A DNA stretch of 64,000 bases from Cyclobacteriaceae bacterium (GCA_027533395.1 JAPZUF010000006.1:155893-219892); one strand, 5' to 3'. Shown: positions 34,711 to 43,644, numbered from the stretch's first letter. The notes: generated by a model from the sequence alone, not told the origin. Numbers and translations are program-made.

Positions 34711-35400
34711 ATGAAAGGTAAAAAGGTTTTATTGCTGCTTTTGTTTGCTCCGTTTATAACTTTCGGACAAACAGTTACTGTAAGTTCGCAAAGTCATAAA
34801 GTGAAAGGTGAGCCTGCTTTCGGCTACTTTACTTCTTTGGATGCACCGAAAGACGAGGTACAAAGTAGCTTGCAAAAATATTTAAAAACATTTGGTCGTG
34901 TTAAAAACCAAGATGATGTTTTAGTGGTAAATGAACCTACCATCAACGGTCAGGTATACAAAACTCCTATAGTGGCCTATGCCAAAGGAGGTACGGCACA
35001 AGCTACTGCATGGATTGGTTTACAAGCTACCTCAAAAAATAAAGATTCGGTTGAACAAGCTGCAAAACCGCTAGAATTTTTAGTGAAAACATTTGGAGTA
35101 AATTTTTACCGCGATAAAATACAAGCACAGATTGATGAAGCGCAACGTGCCGTTGAAGCAGTTGAAAAGCAGCAACAAAGAACATTAAGCGAACAAAAAA
35201 CGCTTAACCAAAAAGTAGTGAATAACACCAACGAATTTGTGCAACTGACTAAAGCTCTGGAAAGCAACCGAGCCGATTCTGTTTTATTGCAACAAAAACT
35301 TGTGTTCAATAAAAAAGCACAAGATAGTCTTGTGCTTGTATTGGACAAAGTGAAGAAAGCGGTTGAGTTTCAGAGGGAGAAGCAGCGAAAAGTAAATTAA
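34711..35400 (+). CDS. Exported coiled-coil protein, unknown
   Basis: A 229-residue protein with a signal peptide (LLLLLFAPFITFGQ). The first 110 residues are a mixed alpha/beta domain (GEPAFGYFTSLDAPKDEVQS, VLVVNEPTING). The rest is a long charged helix rich in Glu, Gln and Lys, predicted as coiled coil. No family is recognised. Its last 90 bases recur at 36903-36990, where they also form the terminator of the convergent gene. It ends 4 bases before the stop of the convergent gene at 35405. Confidence 0.8.
   Translation: MKGKKVLLLLLFAPFITFGQTVTVSSQSHKVKGEPAFGYFTSLDAPKDEVQSSLQKYLKTFGRVKNQDDVLVVNEPTINGQVYKTPIVAYAKGGTAQATAWIGLQATSKNKDSVEQAAKPLEFLVKTFGVNFYRDKIQAQIDEAQRAVEAVEKQQQRTLSEQKTLNQKVVNNTNEFVQLTKALESNRADSVLLQQKLVFNKKAQDSLVLVLDKVKKAVEFQREKQRKVN
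35311..35337 (-). terminator. Terminator of 35405-36655, inside the end of the convergent gene
   Basis: AAGCACAAGA (35315-35324) pairs perfectly with TCTTGTGCTT (35328-35337) around TAG. On the minus strand the stem is followed by six T. It lies 68 bases beyond the minus-strand stop at 35405, within the coding end of 34711. Confidence 0.8.
35311..35400. repeat. Duplicated segment, copy A
   Basis: Copy A of an approximately 90-bp repeat whose partner is 36903-36990. The first 50 bases (35311-35360) are identical to 36903-36952; the rest differs at about ten positions. It contains the 3' end of the gene at 34711. On the minus strand it begins with the terminator hairpin at 35315-35337. Confidence 0.95.
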
Positions 35401-35404
35401 AATC

Positions 35405-36655
35405 TTACTTGCTTAACTTATAACCTACCGTAAAAACAATTCTATCCAATTTAGCATTTCCATTTGGATCCATACCTGAGCTCTTGTTTTCAATAAATGC
35501 ATTTAATATTAATTTATTAAAACTAAAACCTCCACCTAATGTGAATCCAACATCTAGACTTGAGGTATCTAAAAGAGGATCTTTTTTATAAAACTGATTA
35601 TCAAATACTACCGATGATTTAGTAAGAAGAGCCACACCTAGACCTAGGCCAGCCTTTAAATTAAACTTAAACTTTTCGTTTCCTAGACTATACATTATCC
35701 CCGGATACAATTTTAGATGCAATTGTTCTATTTCTCTCTTACCTATTAATTGCGACCCCACTCCGTTTTCATCAATTAAAGCAAATTTATTAGGAGCTCC
35801 CTCAACTTTATAATAAGTGAATAGAGCATCAGCATGCAGTTTCAGTTCTTCATTAGTTCCCTTAACAACAGTTTCAAAAAAACCTCCAACTGTTGGTGCT
35901 AAAGACTGCGTGTAATCTTCAGATGCAAAAACATCCGTACCATAAAAATTTCCTTCTCCATTAAAAGTTGTGTTGGTAAGCCCTAAGTTTACTCCCCAAG
36001 CAATTTTAGTTTTCTCTCGCTGGATAGTAAATGACGGAGAGTAATTGATACACTCAAAATACTTTTTAAACAATCTTTCAATAGGTTCTTCCTTATATGA
36101 TAGACCGTTTAAATTTTGAGTAATGGTAGGGCAATCGCCTAATAAATCAACTAACTGATTTACATAACGCTTATTCTCTCTTAATACGAGCCCTTCTGTT
36201 CTTGCTAGATAAAATCTATGCTCTAACAAGGTGATTTGATTTTCGTGCTTTATATAATACTGAGGTTTCCCTTCCTTTGTTTTGAACATTAAAAGAGACT
36301 TAGGTCCTTCAATAATTACCCTTAAGAATACAGTATCAAAAGCAAACTCAAGTATCGGAGAATCGGTTAGCTGTTTGGGGTTTGATGATGAAACCTCATA
36401 TTTAATGGCTGCCTTTTCAAAAATAAAATTTCCAACTTCAACGCGTTTAAGTTCATTGAATTTGTATACAGTTGTTTCAGATTGCGTTTTAAAATTAATT
36501 TTCTCAGGATTTCTATTCCATATTTTAGATTCGACTAAGCCCTCTAATACACTTCCATTTTCTAAGTAAATTTTACCTGGTAAGAAATCATCTTGAGCAT
36601 AAATAGAAAATGATAACAACAAAAATCCTATTAAAAAGATTATTCTTTTTTCCAT
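35405..36655 (-). CDS. Secreted beta-rich protein, unknown (relative of 27211-28293)
   Basis: A 416-residue exported protein with signal peptide (FLIGFLLLSFSIYAQ). It shares the layout of the gene at 27211: an N-terminal beta module (KIYLENGSVLEGLVESKI, then VYKFNELKRVEVG), a middle with LLGDCPTITQNLNG and LFKKYFECINY, and a C-terminal alternating beta-barrel-like domain ending FTVGYKLSK. Similarity between the two is low, so they are at most distant paralogues. It ends 4 bases from the convergent gene end and is bracketed by the duplicated segment. It may have been inserted here with its terminator. Confidence 0.78.
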   Translation of the reverse strand: MEKRIIFLIGFLLLSFSIYAQDDFLPGKIYLENGSVLEGLVESKIWNRNPEKINFKTQSETTVYKFNELKRVEVGNFIFEKAAIKYEVSSSNPKQLTDSPILEFAFDTVFLRVIIEGPKSLLMFKTKEGKPQYYIKHENQITLLEHRFYLARTEGLVLRENKRYVNQLVDLLGDCPTITQNLNGLSYKEEPIERLFKKYFECINYSPSFTIQREKTKIAWGVNLGLTNTTFNGEGNFYGTDVFASEDYTQSLAPTVGGFFETVVKGTNEELKLHADALFTYYKVEGAPNKFALIDENGVGSQLIGKREIEQLHLKLYPGIMYSLGNEKFKFNLKAGLGLGVALLTKSSVVFDNQFYKKDPLLDTSSLDVGFTLGGGFSFNKLILNAFIENKSSGMDPNGNAKLDRIVFTVGYKLSK

Positions 36656-36902
36656 AAGTTATAAGTATTAAAATAAAGGTTGAATTGAAGACACAACTAG
36701 GTTTCAAAGTTATTTAAAATCTTTGAATCTCAAATTTTAAATTTTATAAGGGCAGTTGAAAACGAATACTTAAGACAGAAACTTTGAATTCGTAATTTTA
36801 GGTTATAGAAGAACTTGTAGGCGCTATCCTTTTAAGAATGTTTAAAATGTCGATTTCGAAATAACAACGCATTTCGCTTGTAGTAAGAAATAGTTACAGT
36901 TA
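36656..36902. other. Non-coding stretch upstream of 35405-36655
   Basis: AT-rich gap of 247 bases before the repeated segment at 36903. It should contain the promoter for the minus-strand gene starting at 36655, but no clear TAnnTTTG box was seen. A small inverted repeat CGAAAT/ATTTCG lies at about 36857-36876. I see no gene. Confidence 0.5.
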
Positions 36903-36929
36903 AAAAAAGCACAAGATAGTCTTGTGCTT
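36902..36929 (-). terminator. Terminator of 36993-37541
   Basis: AAGCACAAGA (36907-36916) pairs with TCTTGTGCTT (36920-36929) around TAG. On the minus strand a run of seven T follows. It lies 64 bases past the stop at 36993 and is the copy B version of the hairpin at 35315-35337. Confidence 0.85.
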
Positions 36930-36990
36930 GTATTGGACAAAGTGAAGAAAGCTCTTGAGTTTCAGAAGGAAAAGCAGAGGAGGTGAATTA
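36903..36990 (+). pseudogene. Truncated copy of the 3' end of the gene at 34711 (repeat copy B)
   Basis: In the plus-strand frame this encodes KKAQDSLVLVLDKVKKALEF and then QKEKQRR before a TGA at 36984-36986, against KKAQDSLVLVLDKVKKAVEF and QREKQRK in the intact gene. The first 50 bases are identical; later changes are mostly synonymous or conservative (V/L, R/K), which suggests a once-functional relative. The frame has no start or upstream part. Its hairpin now serves the lipoprotein gene at 36993. Confidence 0.85.
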
Positions 36991-36992
36991 AT

Positions 36993-37541
36993 TTATTTCT
37001 GCATCCATCTTCTTTTTTCCTTATCGAAATAATTTAAGTCATCTGGAAATTCAATGTATTCTTCGCCATTAGAGTTTCTAGTGAGATAAAAAGATAAGTC
37101 TTCATGCTTAACCATTTTATCAAATAACATTAAGCTTCTTCTTTTCAAGGTATCAGGAATCATTTTCCATGTTCTAAATATTTCTTCATACTCTATCAAA
37201 TTACCCTTTTCATCAAAAATTGCTATACCTCCGGTTGCTACTCTTTTTTCTACCATGCTTGGCGCAGGTCGACTGATTAAGAAAAAATGTTCATTCTTTT
37301 CATTGATATAGTATGCTTCAAGTTTATGCCTGCTTGCTTGATGTCTGTAAAATGAATCATAAGCAGGATAAAATCTTTCTTCGAATAAGAGACCATCTGG
37401 TGCTTTTGCTGTATATCTGATAATCTTCCATATAAATTCGTCTTTTTCCTTACCATTAAGAAAAGCAGATGGATCGTAATTTGGGTTGGTATTACAACCA
37501 ATAACGATTAGACTTAGACAAAAAATAGAAACTAGTTTCAT
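36993..37541 (-). CDS. Hypothetical lipoprotein
   Basis: A 182-residue predicted lipoprotein: MKLVSIFCLSLIVIGC with the lipid Cys at residue 16. The rest is a soluble mixed domain rich in aromatic and charged residues, with no recognised family. It lies between the beta-helix lipoprotein gene (starting further right) and the duplicated segment, and ends at the copy B terminator. Function unknown. Confidence 0.75.
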   Translation of the reverse strand: MKLVSIFCLSLIVIGCNTNPNYDPSAFLNGKEKDEFIWKIIRYTAKAPDGLLFEERFYPAYDSFYRHQASRHKLEAYYINEKNEHFFLISRPAPSMVEKRVATGGIAIFDEKGNLIEYEEIFRTWKMIPDTLKRRSLMLFDKMVKHEDLSFYLTRNSNGEEYIEFPDDLNYFDKEKRRWMQK

Positions 37542-37567
37542 AAGAAATGAAGCGATTAAGTTTGATG

Positions 37568-37601
37568 AAAAAAAAGAGACTCACTAAGATAGTGAGTCTC
37601 T
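37568..37601 (-). terminator. Terminator of the beta-helix lipoprotein gene
   Basis: AGAGACTCACTA (37575-37586) pairs perfectly with TAGTGAGTCTCT (37590-37601) around AGA. On the minus strand eight T follow. It is 19 bases after the stop at 37621. Confidence 0.93.
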
Positions 37602-37620
37602 CAAATTGAGTTAGAAAATT

Positions 37621-39426
37621 TTAGTAAACTTTGTTCAAAGGTTGGAATTCTGTCCAGCCGTCAGTCCAATCAGTTGTGGAACTAAACGCACCTCTGTAAG
37701 TAGTTTGTGTAAAGAATGCGCCAGATACTTTTCCATTTGTAAAACTTGCGCCAGAATTTAAGTTGTTAGCTCCAGTTACACCTGCTGTTAAAGCAAAGTT
37801 CGGATTTGAAGGATAGTTAGCAGATGTTTGACCAGCCCAAAATAACGCTGGGTTTATACCAATGTCTGACCAAGTTTGAGTGCTTGTTACGTTGTTAAAT
37901 GCACTGTTGTTGGTTAACCAATAGTTTGCAATGCTAGTTGCATTTCCTGCAGTTACGCCAGTGTTGGTTGTAATAGTACCATCGTTAGCAACATCGAAAC
38001 GAATACCAGTTACATAAGTACCATCAGTTGCCGTTGTAGAAGTTGCAGTACCTGCTGTGCTTGAGTTAGACAATACGTTATTGCTGTGAACTGCATTACC
38101 TTGTGCTAGGTTAAAGTAAGTTCCATCATCATCAATTCTTAAACCAATTCTGAAACCTGAAATGAATGAATTGAAGATAGAAATTGAAGATCTTCTGCGG
38201 ATGTGAAGTGCATTCTGGTAAGATCCAGAAATAGAACGAGAGTTAGTTTCTCTAGGACCTAAAACCGTAATATTTGAGAATACACCACGTGTACAAGCTG
38301 TTGCTGTACCAGCAGATGAAGCTGTTGCATCGCAATTTGTAATAGCGTTACCATTACCTTGGTTATCACTTTCAAATGCGTTTGAACCTGATTGATCTGC
38401 AAAGAAAGGATTGCGTACTACTAATCCAAACTGAATATTACCAGACCAACCAAAATCTGTATCGAAGTCATCATCCCAAGTTGAATGAGATACTAAATAT
38501 TTACCATTCACAGTTCCACCAAACCACTCAAATCCGTCATCACCACCGAAAGAAACTTGTACATAATTGATGGTTGTTCCGTTTCCAACACCACCCATTG
38601 TTAAGCTGTTTGTTTCGTTGTTAGGTGATAACTCAATACCTGCGTATTCAATTCTTACATAATTTAATGTACCGCTGTTTTGATCTGCGTTTGTAGTAGG
38701 GCTTGTTGTGTTTCCGTAAGGAACAGCGGGGCTAATACCTTCAATGTTTGGCTGTGATGCTTGGTTTACAAATGCTGTTCCAAGTATTACCACTCCACCC
38801 CAATCTCCTTTATCGCGTGCGCCAACTGCCTGAGCAGAAGTGAAAACAACTGGGTTTGCAGCAGTACCATTACAAACTAAACGTCCTCCTGGCTCAACAA
38901 TTAATGTTGCTTTGGTGGCTTTATCACCTTTGATAACTGTTCCAGCAGGTATAGTTAATGTTACATTATTTTTAACAAAAGTTTGACCTTTTAATAAATA
39001 AGATTTTGTAGCATCAAGTGTAAGATTTGTGGTGATGTTTCCTGCTAATTCAATAACTGGGTTATTAACAGTAATTAAAAATGTTACAGGAGTAGATGTT
39101 TTATCGTTTTTATCTGTTACTACAAAAACAGCAGTAAGTGTAGAACCTATAACTGCATTAGCAGGTATGTCTAATTCAATTGGCTTATCTAGTTCTGTTT
39201 CGCCATTCAAAGGCATTGTTTCTGAAAAACTACCACTGATAATCAAGTTCTTTGCACCACCAGGAACTGTCATTGATAAGTTGGCGATTACAGTTTCTCC
39301 TGGTAAATCCTGAGTGCTTGTTGCTTCAAGCGTAATTGTAGGAGCTGCAGGTGTTGTTTCTTCATCATCACAACTAAAGAAAGCTAGTGTAGTTGTGATA
39401 AATAAAAGGCTGAAAAATTTTTTCAT
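37621..39426 (-). CDS. Surface lipoprotein, right-handed beta-helix type
   Basis: A 601-residue predicted lipoprotein with lipid Cys19 (LAFFSCDDEE); the acidic residues after the Cys fit the surface-export signal of Bacteroidota lipoproteins. A domain of about 120 residues precedes a long repetitive beta region (LTLDATKSYLLKGQTFVKNN, IPAGTVIKGDKATKATL, GDWGGVVILGTAFVN), typical of proteins predicted to fold as a parallel beta-helix. Proteins of this type are often encoded beside a TonB-dependent receptor, as here (39570-42419). It may capture substrate for that receptor, but this is inference. Confidence 0.85.
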   Translation of the reverse strand: MKKFFSLLFITTTLAFFSCDDEETTPAAPTITLEATSTQDLPGETVIANLSMTVPGGAKNLIISGSFSETMPLNGETELDKPIELDIPANAVIGSTLTAVFVVTDKNDKTSTPVTFLITVNNPVIELAGNITTNLTLDATKSYLLKGQTFVKNNVTLTIPAGTVIKGDKATKATLIVEPGGRLVCNGTAANPVVFTSAQAVGARDKGDWGGVVILGTAFVNQASQPNIEGISPAVPYGNTTSPTTNADQNSGTLNYVRIEYAGIELSPNNETNSLTMGGVGNGTTINYVQVSFGGDDGFEWFGGTVNGKYLVSHSTWDDDFDTDFGWSGNIQFGLVVRNPFFADQSGSNAFESDNQGNGNAITNCDATASSAGTATACTRGVFSNITVLGPRETNSRSISGSYQNALHIRRRSSISIFNSFISGFRIGLRIDDDGTYFNLAQGNAVHSNNVLSNSSTAGTATSTTATDGTYVTGIRFDVANDGTITTNTGVTAGNATSIANYWLTNNSAFNNVTSTQTWSDIGINPALFWAGQTSANYPSNPNFALTAGVTGANNLNSGASFTNGKVSGAFFTQTTYRGAFSSTTDWTDGWTEFQPLNKVY

Positions 39427-39523
39427 AATTTCTTATTTAGGTTGAATTAAAAACCTCACAAAAGTACTTCAGTACTGCTTGCTTGTTGTTAATTGATTTT
39501 TAATTAATCGTTATGTGTAAACA

Positions 39524-39549
39524 AAAAAGGGGCACTTTTGCCCCTTTTT
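39524..39549 (-). terminator. Terminator between the TonB receptor and lipoprotein genes
   Basis: AAAAAGGGGCA (39524-39534) pairs with TGCCCCTTTTT (39539-39549), loop CTTT. Six T follow on the minus strand. It sits 20 bases after the receptor stop and 97 bases before the lipoprotein start, so lipoprotein expression needs read-through or its own promoter. Confidence 0.9.
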
Positions 39550-39569
39550 ATTTTACTAATTGGTAACAA

Positions 39570-42419
39570 TTATTTAACAAACTTCCATACGAATGAAACA
39601 TTGAAAAGCGTTCCAGTTCTAAATTCTTGAATGGGGTCGTCTAGGTCTGAATCAGTTTTTTGATTTTCGTTATTATCTTGTATGAAACGATACGGAGCGT
39701 TCAATAAGTTTTGAATGTTAAGTTTTATCTCCATCTGCTTTACTTGTTTCGAAATCTGAAGATCAACCGCATTTCTTGGACGCTCCAACCAAGATGGGAA
39801 TAAAACACTTCCTACTGAAAAGATTCTGTTTCCGAATACATTATAGGCTATATTAACTGCGAAACCATTATCTGTATCGTTATAATAAATACCAGAGTTT
39901 ATAACGTATGGAGATTGACCTTGTAGTGGTCTTCTTCTTTCCTGAAAAGTAACATTTGGTCCCATATCTACTTCGCTTTTAATTGCCGAAGCATTTAAGT
40001 TAACCGTTGTATTACGAAGTATTTTTGCAACTCCTAAACTCGCCAAGGATTTTCTTATTTCAAGTTCTACTCCATAACTAAAAGCTTCTGGTGCATTTTG
40101 ATAGCTGAAACCAAGATTTCCACTGTTGTTATCTTGTACAAATTCAATTGGGTTTCTAAAAGATTTATAAAAACCACCGAAGCTTAACAACTCACCTGGG
40201 TTAGGATAGGTCTCCCAACGTAGGTCTATATTTTGTATGGTGGCCGTTTTTAAGTCTGTATTGCCTTGAATAAGCAAGTTGTATTCAAACTGATAAAATG
40301 AAAAAGGCGCGATTTCTCTAAATTCAGGTCTGTTAACGGTTTTGCTATAGGCTGCACGAATTAATGATCGATCTGATACATTATAGGCAATGTTTAAAAA
40401 TGGAAGAGGCGTTAGAACTTGATTGGTAACAACAGTATCTCCATTGTATGTATTTAATTCCTGATCAAAATGTTCTATTCTTAAACCACCTGCCAAATCA
40501 AATTTTCCAAGGGGTAAAGATCCAGAAATGTATCCAGAGGTTGTAAGTGCAGTTCCTTTATAAGAGTCTTTACCTCCTTCATCTGTGCCTTCTTCAAGTG
40601 CAAGCCCTGGAGTGTTAACAGTTCCATTTGGATTGAGTGTATACAAATTTTGCTGACTAAATATTTGATCAATAGGCTGAAATCTTAAGTTTTCACCAAA
40701 TTGACCATCGAATGAACCCGGATACAAGTAAGAAAAGTATCGTGCTACGAAATTTCTTTCTTTGTAGTCAACAAAGTATCCAGCTTTGATTGAGGCAACT
40801 CTCTTTTCACTTGAGTTCCCGAATTTCTTTTGAACATCTACACCGTTAGAATATCCCAAATCTGTTAAGGTTGAATAAAATCGGCTTGCATCGAAAAGAT
40901 TTGAACTAGGAGGCAATTCTACTCTATATTTATTTTCAGAAGAAAAAGAATCGTTAAAGAAACTTCTGTACCTTCTAAAATCTGGTTCGTTACGTGAAAT
41001 TCTATTTAAACCAGCAATCCAATCGATACTTAAAGATTTATTTTTAGAAAGAACCTGTCCTTGCAGTTGACCAGAGTAAATACTTCTGCTTACATATTGA
41101 AACGAGCCATTATTATTCATTGCTCCGCCTTGCGTTCCAATGTCGCTACCTGTTCTTAAAATTGTTTTGTTTTCACCAATTAAAACATAAAGATTTTTAA
41201 ATTCGATTTTGTTGCGCTCTCCAGTTTTAATAAGCCAATTATTAACTACACTAATTTTTGATTCGTGATTGGATACATTATCAAAAAACTCAAACTGCTT
41301 TTCTGATGGAGTTGCTGGATCTTTATCGAAACTAGAATACCTGATGATGTTTGAAGCAAAGTTTAAATATGAGTTAGAATAGCTGGCGTTTGCTATAGTT
41401 CCTATTTCTACTCTACCGATAGAAAACTTTCTGCCTAATCCTAAACTAAATCCGTAATCTACGGGAGCAGAATATTGATCAAAGCCAAATGTATTTTCTA
41501 ACTGATTAGCAGCATCAACTCTAATTTGGCTAATAGTAGGAGCATTTTTCATTTGCTCGGTTGAAGGAAAACCATTTGGGAGTGGTCTAAATGAATTGTC
41601 AAATCCAAGGAAATCGGTACTACTGCGAGTTGATTCGTTGAAGTCGTTAAATGTTGTACCAGATCTGTATCCGAAGTTTAATCCAACATTAAAATAATTC
41701 TCATTAGGGGTTTGCTTAGTAATTACCTTAATAACGCCTCCTGCGAAATCACCTGGCAAATCAGCAGCTCCTGATTTAAAAACTAGTAATTGATCTATTG
41801 CACTACTTGAAATTAAGTCGAAAGAAAAAGAACGTTTATCGATTTCAGTGCTGGGCGCAATAGCATTATTGATCATTACCTGGTTGTATCTTTCTGGTAC
41901 TCCACGCACCATCACAAATCTATTATCCACAACGGTAATGCCTGGTACTCTTTTCATTACTTGAGCAGCATCACTATCTGGCAGTTTTACAATTTGCTCA
42001 GCTGATATGCCACTTACAACTAATTTGCTTTCTTTAATGGCAGATAATAATGCTAAATCATTATTGATTTCTCTTGTGCCTGTTACAACCACTTCTTGTA
42101 ATTCAGTAGCATCTTCTTGCAATTGAATTTCGATAGATGAAATTTTTGCTGATTCTACTACCACGTCCGGAATTACGTGAGTTTTATAGGTTATAAAAGA
42201 TACAGCCAAGTTATAAGTACCAGGCTTTACATTATTAATAGTGAATTTACCTTCAATGTCTGTGGCGGCTCCGATAGTAGTCCCTTGAATAACAGCGTTT
42301 GCTCCAATTACGGGCTCTCCTGTTTTGGCATCGGTAACAATTCCTTTAATGGTTCCGGTTTGGGCTAAAACCAGAGTTGATGTTAAAAAACAAAGGGCGA
42401 ATAAAATTTTGCGCAACAT
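39570..42419 (-). CDS. TonB-dependent receptor with CarboxypepD_reg-like domain
   Basis: A 949-residue outer-membrane receptor. A signal peptide (MLRKILFALCFLTSTLVLAQ) precedes a carboxypeptidase-regulatory-like domain (IKGIVTDAKTGEPVIGANAV), then a plug (QEVVVTGTREI, PDSDAAQVMKRVPGITVVDN, RGVPERYNQVMINN), and a long barrel ending in aromatic FVWKFVK. The frame is open to a TTG at 42437 but the ATG at 42419 begins the signal peptide. It is followed by the beta-helix lipoprotein gene, although a terminator lies between. Ligand unknown; it lacks the SusC-type partner SusD. Confidence 0.93.
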   Translation of the reverse strand: MLRKILFALCFLTSTLVLAQTGTIKGIVTDAKTGEPVIGANAVIQGTTIGAATDIEGKFTINNVKPGTYNLAVSFITYKTHVIPDVVVESAKISSIEIQLQEDATELQEVVVTGTREINNDLALLSAIKESKLVVSGISAEQIVKLPDSDAAQVMKRVPGITVVDNRFVMVRGVPERYNQVMINNAIAPSTEIDKRSFSFDLISSSAIDQLLVFKSGAADLPGDFAGGVIKVITKQTPNENYFNVGLNFGYRSGTTFNDFNESTRSSTDFLGFDNSFRPLPNGFPSTEQMKNAPTISQIRVDAANQLENTFGFDQYSAPVDYGFSLGLGRKFSIGRVEIGTIANASYSNSYLNFASNIIRYSSFDKDPATPSEKQFEFFDNVSNHESKISVVNNWLIKTGERNKIEFKNLYVLIGENKTILRTGSDIGTQGGAMNNNGSFQYVSRSIYSGQLQGQVLSKNKSLSIDWIAGLNRISRNEPDFRRYRSFFNDSFSSENKYRVELPPSSNLFDASRFYSTLTDLGYSNGVDVQKKFGNSSEKRVASIKAGYFVDYKERNFVARYFSYLYPGSFDGQFGENLRFQPIDQIFSQQNLYTLNPNGTVNTPGLALEEGTDEGGKDSYKGTALTTSGYISGSLPLGKFDLAGGLRIEHFDQELNTYNGDTVVTNQVLTPLPFLNIAYNVSDRSLIRAAYSKTVNRPEFREIAPFSFYQFEYNLLIQGNTDLKTATIQNIDLRWETYPNPGELLSFGGFYKSFRNPIEFVQDNNSGNLGFSYQNAPEAFSYGVELEIRKSLASLGVAKILRNTTVNLNASAIKSEVDMGPNVTFQERRRPLQGQSPYVINSGIYYNDTDNGFAVNIAYNVFGNRIFSVGSVLFPSWLERPRNAVDLQISKQVKQMEIKLNIQNLLNAPYRFIQDNNENQKTDSDLDDPIQEFRTGTLFNVSFVWKFVK

Positions 42420-42596
42420 AAATTTTTGTTTGCGCAAAGGTCGCAGTCTAATATTACCTCACTGGCAAGCAGAGATTACCAAATTGTTAACAGAATGAGT
42501 TTACAACTTCTTGATTTTCAGTTAAATCGTAAAAAAACGATAAGAATATTATGCTGCGAATACTACTAGTATTAAAATTTTGTTACAAAAGTTAAC

Positions 42597-42632
42597 TAGC
42601 CTTTATCGCAATATTAACAGAACTAAAGGCTA
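42597..42632 (-). terminator. Possible moxR terminator
   Basis: TAGCCTTTA (42597-42605) pairs with TAAAGGCTA (42624-42632), a perfect 9-bp stem with an 18-base loop. On the minus strand it lies 23 bases past the moxR stop. The following T stretch is interrupted, so the call is weak. Confidence 0.4.
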
Positions 42633-42654
42633 ACAATAGTTTGGTTTCAGAATA

Positions 42655-43644
42655 TTATTTGGTAATGGGTACTTTGTTTAAGATTACTTTGATGATATCG
42701 GTTGTCTTCACATTATCTGCCTCAGCTTCATAATTTAATATGATTCGGTGGTTCATCACATCCATCGCCACTTCTTTAATATCTTCTGGCAATACATAAT
42801 CTCTTCCCTCGAAGTAGGCGGCTGCTTTGGCTGCCAGGTTCAGATTGATGCTGGCTCTAGGTGAAGCGCCAAACTGAATGTATTGTGCCAACTCATCAAG
42901 TTTGTATTCTTTCGGTTTGCGGGTGGCAAAAACCAACTCTATTATATATTTCTCTAAAGATTCACTGATTTTTACTTTATTAACCTGCTCTCGAATACCA
43001 AAAATATCGTCTTTGGTTAACACAGGATTAACCGTGAAATCGAATTTCATATTAGAAATTCTGCGCATCACCTCTAGTTCTTGGTCTTTTGTAGGATAAT
43101 CAACTGTTACTTTCATCATGAAACGGTCAACCTGTGCTTCTGGCAGCGAGTAAGTTCCTTCTTGGTCAACCGGGTTTTGAGTAGCCAACACCAAAAAGGG
43201 TTTATCCAGATTAAAGGTTGTCTCGCCAATGGTCACTTGTTTTTCTTGCATGGCTTCTAGCAAGGCAGACTGTACTTTGGCAGGAGAGCGGTTTATTTCA
43301 TCGGCCAAAATAATATTGGCGAATATGGGGCCTTTCTTTACTTCAAATTTTCCTTCTTTTTGGTTGTAAATCATGGTTCCGACCAAATCTGCCGGTAACA
43401 AATCAGGTGTAAACTGAATGCGCGAAAAATCAAGGTGCAAAACTTTGGCTACTGTACTAATGGTTAGTGTCTTGGCTAAACCTGGAACACCTTCTAGCAA
43501 AATATGTCCATTGGTAAATAAACCAACCAATAAGCGGTTAACCATGTATTCTTGGCCTACAACCACCTTACTTACTTCGGCAATTACTTGCTTAATTTTT
43601 ACCTGATGTTCTTGTTGAATTTCTGAAGCAGCCACCATCGACAT
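42655..43644 (-). CDS. MoxR-type AAA+ ATPase
   Basis: A 329-residue MoxR ATPase, an AAA+ chaperone usually acting on VWA-domain or DUF58 partner proteins. Walker A is GVPGLAKT (residues 52-59), Walker B and the following motif are IILADEINRSPAKVQSALLE, and sensor 1 is in VLATQNPVDQEGTY. The C-terminal lid (QFGASPRASINLNLAAKAAA) is a MoxR mark. Usually followed by DUF58, TPR or VWA genes; here the next minus-strand gene is the unrelated TonB receptor, so the partners are elsewhere. Confidence 0.94.
   Translation of the reverse strand: MSMVAASEIQQEHQVKIKQVIAEVSKVVVGQEYMVNRLLVGLFTNGHILLEGVPGLAKTLTISTVAKVLHLDFSRIQFTPDLLPADLVGTMIYNQKEGKFEVKKGPIFANIILADEINRSPAKVQSALLEAMQEKQVTIGETTFNLDKPFLVLATQNPVDQEGTYSLPEAQVDRFMMKVTVDYPTKDQELEVMRRISNMKFDFTVNPVLTKDDIFGIREQVNKVKISESLEKYIIELVFATRKPKEYKLDELAQYIQFGASPRASINLNLAAKAAAYFEGRDYVLPEDIKEVAMDVMNHRIILNYEAEADNVKTTDIIKVILNKVPITK

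Noticed and set aside
42655..43644. MoxR gene as part of a defence or aerotolerance cluster
   Set aside because: The expected partner genes are missing and its neighbours are unrelated.
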